Source: Brevibacillus sp.
GTDB lineage: Bacteria; Bacillota; Bacilli; Brevibacillales; Brevibacillaceae
Assembly: GCA_029240815.1 (NCBI GenBank)
Contig: JARDZO010000296.1
Location: forward strand, 1-6,593
DNA length: 6,593 nt
Direction of reading: 5' to 3'
Shown here: positions 1-6,593 of the stretch, piece after piece
Layout: each line of letters begins with the position of its first letter
Numbering within the stretch: the first letter of the stretch is position 1
Translations under genes and position numbers: made by a program
Notes under the pieces: model-generated
What the model was told of the DNA's origin: nothing
Database searches by the model: none
Seen by the model: only the letters and a program-made list of their open reading frames with translations

Positions 1-1104
1 CCGAATCAACGATCATCCAATACGTTTCCTTTTTATCAATTTCGGGGAACCCACCGCCAGATTGGCCAGCAGCACGGGGAAGCGCTCGCACCATTGGTCA
101 GGCTGCATCGAGACTATGCCGTTGAGCGTTTGCAGATGATGGCGCACATACCATCTCGGGAAGCACTGGAGGAAGCGGTGCTGAGCTATCGGGCCTTTGT
201 GATTCGCCATGCGGCATTTTTTGACGAGGAGATTCTTGGCATCGCAGAGGCTGCGGGCATTTCGCTTGCGGAAGCGTATCTTTTGCAGCTGCGGGCCGAG
301 CTGTATCAGGATTTCGCGGCAAGCGCCGAGTGCACGACCTTCATGGTCGCATCGGAGATGACCACAGACGGAACAGCCCTGATTGGTCAAAATGCTGATC
401 TTCCGGCGTTCTACTCCGAAATTGGGGTCGTGGCGGAAATTGTGCCGGATGATGCACCAGCCTGCCTGATGTTGACGCCCGCAGGCCAAGTATCCTATAT
501 CGGGATCAACAAGCTGGGGCTGGGCGTCTTCGCCAACTTCCTCACCTGCGACGGTTGGCGTTCCGGCTTCCCACGCTATTTGTTTTCCCGGTTTGCGCTG
601 ACCAAAGATTGTGTGGATGAAGCTATTACTGCGGTACGCAGCCTGCACCGCGCCTCTTCGCGCAACCTGATCATGCTGGACGCGGCGGGCCATTCAGCCA
701 TCATGGAAACGACGGCAAGCCGGGATACGATCCTTCGCCCGGAGAACGGACTGTTGGTTCACTCAAACCATTACATCGGGGAAGAACTGTTGGCAGAAGA
801 ACGGCTGAGCGGAAAGTTGCTGGAGAATTCGCGAGTGCGTCTCGAGCGGATGCGCAACCTCCTTGAAGAGTATGGCAACCGTCTGAACACAGAAGTAATG
901 CAGGATCTGCTGCGCGATCGGGAGTCGTATCCACATACCTTGTGCGTGATGCCGGGGGATACCTCCTATCTGCCGACTAGCGATAGTCGCTCCGATATCA
1001 TCACTTTTGCCTCAGTGATCGCAGAGCCGGCCAAAGGGCAATTGCACGTCGCGATCGGTCCGCCGAACCAGTACGAATACACATGCTACAGCTTCTCGTC
1101 TTAA
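1..1104 (+). CDS. C45 family autoproteolytic acyltransferase/hydrolase (5'-truncated by window edge)
   Basis: This is a penicillin acyltransferase-like (peptidase C45) Ntn hydrolase. The reading frame is open from base 1, and the first visible codons read FPFYQFRGTHRQIGQQHGEA, the usual N-terminal block of the family, so the true start lies just outside the window. A TTG at 94 would cut this block off and has no good ribosome-binding site, so I reject it as the start. The motif ECTTF puts the probable autocatalytic nucleophile Cys at bases 331-333, followed 20 residues later by the conserved Asn of GQNADLP (391-393). The C-terminus (HVAIGPPNQYEYTCYSF) also fits the family. About 367 residues are visible, near full length. 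Family members self-cleave before the Cys and hydrolyse or transfer acyl groups on amides. The substrate cannot be read from the sequence. A terminator follows, so it is probably not co-transcribed with the downstream genes. Confidence 0.85.
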   Translation, partial: PNQRSSNTFPFYQFRGTHRQIGQQHGEALAPLVRLHRDYAVERLQMMAHIPSREALEEAVLSYRAFVIRHAAFFDEEILGIAEAAGISLAEAYLLQLRAELYQDFAASAECTTFMVASEMTTDGTALIGQNADLPAFYSEIGVVAEIVPDDAPACLMLTPAGQVSYIGINKLGLGVFANFLTCDGWRSGFPRYLFSRFALTKDCVDEAITAVRSLHRASSRNLIMLDAAGHSAIMETTASRDTILRPENGLLVHSNHYIGEELLAEERLSGKLLENSRVRLERMRNLLEEYGNRLNTEVMQDLLRDRESYPHTLCVMPGDTSYLPTSDSRSDIITFASVIAEPAKGQLHVAIGPPNQYEYTCYSFSS

Positions 1105-1137
1105 GAAGGAGAGAGCGTCCTGAGTAAAACTAGTAGT

Positions 1138-1181
1138 ACGATAAAAGACAACAGCTTAAGCGGCTGCTGTCTTTTTATCGT
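1138..1181 (+). terminator. Rho-independent terminator after the C45 gene
   Basis: A long imperfect inverted repeat: an inner 9-base-pair stem (1147-1155 with 1163-1171, one A-C mismatch) around a 7-base loop, continued by an outer A-rich/T-rich arm (1138-1146 with 1172-1181, one bulged T). The five T residues at 1172-1176 follow the inner stem as expected for an intrinsic terminator. The outer arm makes the element nearly symmetric, with four T on the opposite strand. Confidence 0.8.
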
Positions 1182-1324
1182 TCGATCAGCTCCGGTGTAG
1201 AAAAGGAAAAGCATTCATATGCTAGCCGCAAATTGCGAAAAAAGGAAGGAGAACGTACCGGGTTTGTCGAAAAACATGGGAGTTCATGCCAATATTCGAC
1301 GAAACCTGAAGGAAGGGAAGGACA
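1182..1324 (+). other. Leader region before the SpoIID-family gene; no clear promoter
   Basis: These 143 bases hold no convincing SigA promoter. Visible elements are CATATGCTA at 1216-1224, which resembles a SigE/SigK -10 box (CATAnnnTA) but has no matching -35; the odd palindrome CGCAA-A-TTGCG at 1227-1237; a purine run with a ribosome-binding-site look (AAGGAAGGAG, 1242-1251) far from the ATG; and a 6-base inverted repeat GTCGAA/TTCGAC at 1266-1271 and 1295-1300. Since a terminator lies just upstream, the promoter for the gene at 1325 should be here. Confidence 0.35.
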
Positions 1325-3424
1325 ATGGACGACATGTGGAAGAAATGGATGGGAAAAGTCCTTTCAGCGGGTCTGATGTCAGCTGCACTTCTCGGGGGGT
1401 ACACGCCAGCAGAAGCAGCGGGTAAAAACATCCGAGTGGCTCTCTTTGTGGATACAGGACAGGGGTATCGCGGTGTGGTGCCAGCTGTCACACTTACGAC
1501 TGAAAAAGGAATGGACGTGACGCTAGCAGGTCCAGAAGGCAAGGCGAAGCTTCCGAACCTAGATGGCGACGAGGCCCGTTATCGGGTGGATGAATACCAT
1601 CTGATCGTGGCGGAAACAAGCGATTGGAATCGCGCGCAGCAAGTGGCCCAGCAAATGAGCCAGCGCAAATACGAGGGAAGTATTCAAGTGGCGAAACGGG
1701 GCGGTCAAACCGTTTACCAAGTCGTGAGCGGCACGTACGGAACCTATCAGGCTGCCGCAAATCAGGCAAAAACTGTGGCTCAGGCTACCGGTCAACAGCC
1801 TATCGTCAAAGGACCTCTGCGGCTGGAGGCAGGACGTTTCAACAGCTTGAAGGAAGCACAGGACTGGCAGGCAATCTTCGAGGCTTCCGGAATATCTGCC
1901 TACCCGGTATTAGTGGGTGGCAAAAGCAAGGCCGCGTACGCTGTATGGATCGGGGATGAAGTCAGTCAGGAAGCGCTCACCGCTCTAGCGAGAAAGGCTA
2001 CAGCGGAGATTCCAGGTTTTTCGTACAAGCAGCCTTCTACCCAAGCGTATGTCGTGCTAAAACAGGATGCATTCGGCTCCAAGAGTGATACAATATGGAA
2101 GTACGTGTTTTCGCCAAAGGTCAAGCTGACGGTCGAACCGAAAAAAGCCGGATCTGTTTCGTTAATCGGCGTTGTCGAGCGGCAAAATCGCACCTATCGC
2201 GGAGAAATGGAGCTGTCCGAGTACAAAGGGAATTTGACCCTGGTCAACGAGCTATCCATGGAAGAGTATTTGTATGGAGTCGTAGGTTCGGAAATGGCAC
2301 CTGGCTGGCCTATCGAGGCACTCAAGACCCAAGCGGTTCTCGCCCGGACCCGAGCAGTAGGGACAGGGAATAAATACGGCGTAGCAAATTTGTCAGATAC
2401 GGTGTATGAGCAAGCGTATTACGGTTATACAAAAGAATCAAAGGATATTCGTGAAGCTGTAGACGATACTGAAGGCGAAGTTATTTATTACAAAGGGAAG
2501 ATTGCGGAATCCTTATTTTATTCCAATGCCGGCGGGATGACTGCGGATGGAACAGAAGTGTGGGGGAATCCGGTGCCTTACTTGCACCCTGTAATGAGTG
2601 ATGATACCGAGCCGTTGGTGAAATCTAAAATTTGGTATCTGGTTTCTATGGCTGACGGTTCCCTCGGATACATTCGGAGTGACCTGGTAAGAGTGACAGG
2701 CGGGACGAACCCGGTGGGACTGAGACAGGCTATCGTAAGCACAAATAGCACCAACTTGCGATCCGGTCCGAGTACAGCCTATCATCGAGTACTCTCTACG
2801 CTACCGACTGGTGCAGAGGTCACGATCGTGGCGGAAGAGGCAGAAGAAAATGCGTATTCCTGGACAAGAGGCCCGTATACGCCTGCAGAAGTAGCAGGGA
2901 TGATTAACGCGACACAGGCTAAAAACAACGGGCAGCTCGTATCCACCAATTTGAAAAGCTTGCGTGTGACAGAAAGAGGGCCATCCGGTCGAGTCTTGGA
3001 AATGAAAGCAGATGGTACCGAGATCGCAGCATCCTCTCCAGACGCGCATCGCTCCATTTTTCAGCAAGGTGCCAGCACCTTGCGCAGTACCAAGTTTGAT
3101 GTGGAGGAAATGGGGACATTCTCCATTTTGGGAGCAGGAGGCAAGCGCACGACGTATCCTGTGGGCAGTAGTAATGTACAGGCTGTCGGTGCAAATGACT
3201 ATGGCTCCGTTTCGGCGAACGGCTACAACGACCAGTTCCTGATTTACCGCGGAACAGATGATTGGCGTGTGGCCAGCAAGACTCAGAAGTTCCTCTTTAG
3301 AGGGACAGGCTTTGGTCATGGACTCGGCGTCTCTCAGTACGGAGCAAAAGCGATGGCAGAGAGTGGGTATGACTACGAGGAGATCTTGCAACACTACTAC
3401 CAGGATGTGACAATCGAGCAATAG
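1325..3424 (+). CDS. Secreted SpoIID/LytB-domain cell-wall protein with SPOR-like and SH3b-like segments
   Basis: A 699-residue exported protein predicted to act on peptidoglycan. The ATG at 1325 follows an AAGGAAGGG ribosome-binding site, and an in-frame TGA at 1307 limits upstream starts. Residues 1-32 are a signal peptide: basic WKKWMGK, a hydrophobic core and an AEA-A cleavage site. Residues about 90-225 hold two SPOR-like repeats (SGTYGTYQAA near 136, AGRFNSLKEAQ near 169). The SpoIID domain starts near 260 and carries YGVVGSEMAPGWP; Glu323 aligns with the catalytic Glu of the SpoIID lytic transglycosylase. SNAGGMT (400-406) and GTGFGHGLGVSQYGAKA (from 661) are family signatures. Between them, about 413-512, lies SH3b-like sequence: a C-terminal-half motif (W437, GYIRSDLV 448-455) and then an N-terminal-half motif (NLRSGPS 477-483). 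True SpoIID is shorter and membrane-anchored, so this is closer to LytB-type modifiers of wall hydrolases. It is not assigned as spoIID itself. It lies 42 bases before queA. Confidence 0.88.
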   Translation: MDDMWKKWMGKVLSAGLMSAALLGGYTPAEAAGKNIRVALFVDTGQGYRGVVPAVTLTTEKGMDVTLAGPEGKAKLPNLDGDEARYRVDEYHLIVAETSDWNRAQQVAQQMSQRKYEGSIQVAKRGGQTVYQVVSGTYGTYQAAANQAKTVAQATGQQPIVKGPLRLEAGRFNSLKEAQDWQAIFEASGISAYPVLVGGKSKAAYAVWIGDEVSQEALTALARKATAEIPGFSYKQPSTQAYVVLKQDAFGSKSDTIWKYVFSPKVKLTVEPKKAGSVSLIGVVERQNRTYRGEMELSEYKGNLTLVNELSMEEYLYGVVGSEMAPGWPIEALKTQAVLARTRAVGTGNKYGVANLSDTVYEQAYYGYTKESKDIREAVDDTEGEVIYYKGKIAESLFYSNAGGMTADGTEVWGNPVPYLHPVMSDDTEPLVKSKIWYLVSMADGSLGYIRSDLVRVTGGTNPVGLRQAIVSTNSTNLRSGPSTAYHRVLSTLPTGAEVTIVAEEAEENAYSWTRGPYTPAEVAGMINATQAKNNGQLVSTNLKSLRVTERGPSGRVLEMKADGTEIAASSPDAHRSIFQQGASTLRSTKFDVEEMGTFSILGAGGKRTTYPVGSSNVQAVGANDYGSVSANGYNDQFLIYRGTDDWRVASKTQKFLFRGTGFGHGLGVSQYGAKAMAESGYDYEEILQHYYQDVTIEQ

Positions 3425-3450
3425 CGCCGAGGAAACACATGAACTGTTTA

Positions 3451-3469
3451 AAAGGAGTAACGACTCGTG
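3451..3469 (+). promoter_or_regulatory. Ribosome-binding site and GTG start of queA
   Basis: AAAGGAG at 3451-3457 is 9 bases from the GTG at 3467. A second in-frame GTG at 3473 would be 15 bases away, which is too far. The resulting N-terminus ([18 protein letters not shown]) matches the usual QueA start. Confidence 0.75.
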
Positions 3470-4495
3470 GATGTGCAACAATTTGATTTTGAACTGCCTG
3501 AGCATTTGATTGCCCAACACCCGTTGGAAGAACGGACGTCTTCCCGCCTGCTGGTATTGCAAAAAGCGACAGGTGACATGATGCACCAGCGTTTTACTGA
3601 CCTGATCGACCATCTCGTCCCGGGTGATGTACTGGTGATGAATGACAGCCGAGTATTGCCCGCTCGGCTAATCGGAGAGAAGGCGGAGACTGGAGCCAAG
3701 ATCGAAGTGCTTCTGTTAAAGTCTCTGGGAGAGGACCGCTGGGAAACACTCGTGAAGCCGGGAAAACGAATGAAGCCAGGGACAGAGGTCGTCTTTGGCA
3801 ATGGACTTTTGAGTTGCACTTGTGAAGAGGTGACGGAGACAGGCGGGCGTATCGTTCGATTCCATTACGACGGAATCTTTTACGAGATTTTGGATCAGCT
3901 TGGCTCGATGCCACTCCCCCCTTATATTCATGAGCAACTCGACGATCAGGAGCGTTACCAAACCGTCTATGCCCGCGAACGCGGTTCTGCTGCAGCTCCG
4001 ACTGCTGGTCTCCATTTTACCAAGCCGTACTTGGAGCAAATTGCAGCAAAAGGGGTACACCTCGCCTATGTCACTTTGCATGTAGGTCTTGGGACTTTTC
4101 GACCAGTCGCAGCCGACACGATCGAAGAGCATGTCATGCATGCCGAGTATTATGAGATCTCCGAAGAGACAGCACAGATCGTCAATCTCGCGAAGGCAGA
4201 GGGAAGGCGAGTGATTGCGGTGGGAACGACTTCCTGCAGAACACTGGAGACAGTCGGAAAAGCGAATGGTGGCAAGCTCACGCCGTCATCAGGCTGGACG
4301 GACATCTTTATATATCCAGGGTATTCGTTCGCGATTCTCGACGGATTGCTCACGAATTTTCATTTGCCTAAATCGACGCTGGTCATGCTCGTTAGTGCTT
4401 TAGCAGGAAAAGAAAATGTAATGCGCGCCTACAAGAGTGCGGTAGAGGAAGAATATCGGTTCTTCAGTTTCGGCGATGCCATGCTCATTCTGTAG
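3467..4495 (+). CDS. queA: S-adenosylmethionine:tRNA ribosyltransferase-isomerase QueA
   Basis: QueA converts preQ1 at position 34 of tRNAs Asp, Asn, His and Tyr into epoxyqueuosine, using the ribosyl part of S-adenosylmethionine; it acts in the cytoplasm after Tgt. The 342-residue product has normal length and all the family blocks: [14 protein letters not shown] at the N-terminus, [10 protein letters not shown] near residue 60, [13 protein letters not shown] at 173-185, [14 protein letters not shown] soon after, [21 protein letters not shown] and [10 protein letters not shown] from 295. The GTG start is fixed by its ribosome-binding site. No terminator is visible in the 42 bases after the SpoIID-family gene, so read-through from upstream is likely. 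No terminator follows it before tgt either, though tgt has its own promoter. In many Bacillales ruvAB precedes queA; here a cell-wall protein gene sits in that place. No preQ1 riboswitch was recognised upstream. Confidence 0.97.
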   Translation: MDVQQFDFELPEHLIAQHPLEERTSSRLLVLQKATGDMMHQRFTDLIDHLVPGDVLVMNDSRVLPARLIGEKAETGAKIEVLLLKSLGEDRWETLVKPGKRMKPGTEVVFGNGLLSCTCEEVTETGGRIVRFHYDGIFYEILDQLGSMPLPPYIHEQLDDQERYQTVYARERGSAAAPTAGLHFTKPYLEQIAAKGVHLAYVTLHVGLGTFRPVAADTIEEHVMHAEYYEISEETAQIVNLAKAEGRRVIAVGTTSCRTLETVGKANGGKLTPSSGWTDIFIYPGYSFAILDGLLTNFHLPKSTLVMLVSALAGKENVMRAYKSAVEEEYRFFSFGDAMLIL

Positions 4496-4545
4496 ACAAA
4501 TTGTGGACATTCGTATTTGGTTATATATCCGGTAGGTCATGTGGG

Positions 4546-4574
4546 TTTACTTCATGTTGAGATTTTTTTATAAT
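4546..4574 (+). promoter_or_regulatory. Predicted SigA-type promoter for tgt-yajC
   Basis: A perfect TATAAT -10 box at 4569-4574 is preceded, with an exact 17-base spacer, by TTTACT (4546-4551), which matches four of six bases of the -35 consensus TTGACA. Transcription should start near 4581, giving a leader of about 33 bases before the tgt start. A weaker candidate upstream (TTGTGG at 4501-4506, 17 bases, TATATC at 4524-4529) may be a second promoter or chance. Confidence 0.72.
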
Positions 4575-4595
4575 AGGAAGGACTTACATACATAG

Positions 4596-5744
<1,149 letters not shown>

Positions 5745-5759
5745 TCGAGGGGGATTTAC

Positions 5760-6116
5760 ATGGAAGGCTTAACTAATTTTTTACCGATTATCATCATGTT
5801 TGCGATTTTCTACTTTTTGCTGATTCGTCCGCAGCAAAAGAAGGCAAAAACACGTAATGCCATGCTAGCCGCTGTGAAAAAAGGCGACAAGATCGTGACC
5901 ATCGGTGGAATGCACGGTACCATTCAAGAGCTGGCAGATGACACCGTAACTTTGCGTGTGGCTCACAACGTCAACATCACGTTTGACCGCGGTGCCATCA
6001 ACAGCGTTGTTTCCGTTAGCAATGCAGCTGCCCCAGCAAAAGCAGAACCAGCAAAAGCGGAGCCTGCAAAAACAGAGCCTGCAAAAACAGAAGAAGCAAG
6101 CGAAGAAGCGAAATAA
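5760..6116 (+). CDS. yajC: Preprotein translocase accessory subunit YajC
   Basis: YajC is a small single-span membrane protein that associates with SecDF and the SecYEG translocon. The 118-residue product starts at an ATG preceded by GAGGGGG (5747-5753). One transmembrane helix (about residues 7-22, LPIIIMFAIFYFLLI) is followed by the signature RPQQKKAK and the cytoplasmic domain (VKKGDKIVTIGGMHGTI, then VTLRVAHNVNITFDRGAI). The last 27 or so residues are low complexity: four units of PAKAE/PAKTE and then a Glu- and Ala-rich end, longer than the short tail of many YajC proteins. It lies 15 bases after tgt with no promoter seen between, so it is probably expressed from the tgt promoter; the tgt-yajC order is common in bacteria. 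A strong terminator closes the unit. Confidence 0.95.
   Translation: MEGLTNFLPIIIMFAIFYFLLIRPQQKKAKTRNAMLAAVKKGDKIVTIGGMHGTIQELADDTVTLRVAHNVNITFDRGAINSVVSVSNAAAPAKAEPAKAEPAKTEPAKTEEASEEAK
6033..6092 (+). repeat. Four tandem 15-base units encoding PAK(A/T)E in the yajC tail
   Basis: Four in-frame copies of a 15-base unit at 6033, 6048, 6063 and 6078 encode PAKAE, PAKAE, PAKTE and PAKTE. Copies one and two resemble each other, as do copies three and four, which suggests that a pair arose by duplication. Because the unit is a multiple of three, a gain or loss of copies would keep yajC in frame. Confidence 0.85.
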
Positions 6117-6122
6117 TACAGG

Positions 6123-6160
6123 AAAAAGCAGGTGGGGTAGCCCGCCTGCTTTTTTTGTTT
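6123..6160 (+). terminator. Rho-independent terminator of tgt-yajC, probably bidirectional
   Basis: A 9-base-pair GC-rich stem (GCAGGTGGG at 6128-6136 with 6141-6149, one T-G wobble) has a 4-base loop and is followed by seven T at 6150-6156. The five A at 6123-6127 give the opposite strand a T tract too, so it can also end transcripts of the convergent membrane-protein gene that stops at 6179. Confidence 0.9.
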
Positions 6161-6178
6161 GGATCCTGTTCAAGGGAA

Positions 6179-6580
6179 TTACCTTCTCGGTTTGATTCCT
6201 TTTGGCTTATGACTGGAGTTGATGGAATTGACACCGAGGATGCCACCTATGCCAGCCAGTGCAAATGCACCGACTAAAAAGAGGAGCGTTCCCCATTGCA
6301 TGGGAGCATCAAACCCGAGAAAGCCGATGAGAAGGACAACGATGAAATAAGTGAGCCCAGTAAGTCCGCCATAGTACCAACCTTTACCACCGCAACGCCG
6401 CCCTGTTACGTAACCACCGATGAGAAGACCGATGGCGTTAATGACATACGTAAAATAGGGCAGGGAACTTTCGCGCAGATTGGTAAAGCTAAGAAGAAAG
6501 GTAGCGAGCAGCGCTCCGATCAAGACGAGACCGAGCGTATACAAAAGACCTGTTAGTACAGAGGTGGAAGCACTCCGCAC
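6179..6580 (-). CDS. TIGR04086 family (YrzE-like) four-helix membrane protein
   Basis: A 133-residue integral membrane protein of unknown function. Four hydrophobic helices are evident: about residues 12-32, 41-58, 68-90 and 95-117. The loop after helix 2 is basic and glycine-rich (TGRRCGGKGW), helices 2-4 contain small-residue runs such as GGYVTG and GIGGILG, and the C-terminus is basic (HKPKGIKPRR). This pattern and the location beside yajC fit the TIGR04086 family, which includes Bacillus YrzE; assignment is by recognition, not by a search. The GTG start at 6580 is chosen because AGGGGG (6588-6593) lies 7 bases upstream. The frame stays open to the window edge, so a longer form cannot be fully excluded. 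It is convergent with yajC and probably shares its terminator. Confidence 0.83.
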   Translation of the reverse strand: MRSASTSVLTGLLYTLGLVLIGALLATFLLSFTNLRESSLPYFTYVINAIGLLIGGYVTGRRCGGKGWYYGGLTGLTYFIVVLLIGFLGFDAPMQWGTLLFLVGAFALAGIGGILGVNSINSSHKPKGIKPRR

Positions 6581-6593
6581 GGTATTACCCCCT
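6578..6593 (-). promoter_or_regulatory. Ribosome-binding site and GTG start of the TIGR04086 gene
   Basis: Read on the minus strand, AGGGGG (6593-6588) is followed after 7 bases (TAATACC) by GTG at 6580-6578. The spacing is optimal and decides the start; the promoter lies outside the window. Confidence 0.7.

Noticed and set aside
13..693. A 226-codon open frame on the minus strand opposite the C45 gene
   Set aside because: It lacks any recognised motif or ribosome-binding site and lies wholly opposite a gene with clear family motifs; such long antisense frames are common in this codon usage.
1266..1300. GTCGAA/TTCGAC inverted repeat as a regulatory stem
   Set aside because: The arms are only six bases with a 23-base gap and a weak inner pairing, within what chance can give.
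1219..1425. A 68-codon plus-strand frame overlapping the start of the SpoIID-family gene
   Set aside because: Its second half is an out-of-frame reading of the signal peptide region; the purine run at 1242-1251 is too far from a good start codon to support a leader peptide.
3425..3466. Possible preQ1 riboswitch before queA
   Set aside because: The gap is only 42 bases and shows neither a stem-loop nor the A-rich tail of the preQ1-I class.
2801..3613. A 270-codon minus-strand frame across the SpoIID-family and queA junction
   Set aside because: It spans two genes with strong protein evidence, its product is rich in Cys and His with no family pattern, and it is best read as a shadow.
4496..4568. 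Possible preQ1 riboswitch or terminator between queA and tgt
   Set aside because: No stable hairpin followed by a T run was found; the T run at 4563-4569 precedes the -10 box and has no GC-rich stem before it.

Overview
The window looks like the chromosome of a spore-forming Firmicute of the Brevibacillus/Paenibacillus type. Base composition is roughly balanced, ribosome-binding sites are strong and purine-rich, TTG and GTG starts are frequent, and proteins of the SpoIID, YajC and YrzE (TIGR04086) families closely resemble those of Bacillales. Genus assignment is inference from protein similarity by eye; Brevibacillus is my best guess.

Layout, left to right: (1) a C45-family (penicillin acyltransferase-like) N-terminal nucleophile hydrolase, 1-1104, whose first few codons lie beyond the left edge; (2) a long imperfect hairpin terminator at 1138-1181; (3) a leader of about 140 bases, then a 699-residue secreted SpoIID/LytB-type cell-wall protein (1325-3424) with SPOR-like repeats at the N-terminus and SH3b-like material inserted inside its SpoIID domain; (4) queA (3467-4495), 42 bases downstream with no visible terminator between; (5) a 118-base gap with a good vegetative promoter (TTTACT, 17 bases, TATAAT), then tgt (4614-5744); (6) yajC (5760-6116), 15 bases after tgt and ending in a PAK(A/T)E repeat tail; (7) a strong terminator at 6123-6160; (8) a convergent four-helix membrane protein of the TIGR04086/YrzE family on the minus strand (6179-6580).

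QueA and Tgt act in sequence in queuosine synthesis on tRNAs with a GUN anticodon: Tgt exchanges guanine-34 for preQ1, then QueA adds a ribosyl-derived cyclopentane from S-adenosylmethionine. YajC is an accessory subunit of the SecYEG-SecDF translocase; the tgt-yajC pairing is widespread in bacteria. The SpoIID-like protein is exported and should act on peptidoglycan. The C45 enzyme is probably an unrelated amide hydrolase or acyltransferase.

No mobile element, CRISPR array, RNA gene or riboswitch was seen. I do not see a new multi-gene system. The most unusual item is the domain arrangement of the SpoIID-family protein, where the C-terminal half of an SH3b-like module precedes the N-terminal half of another.
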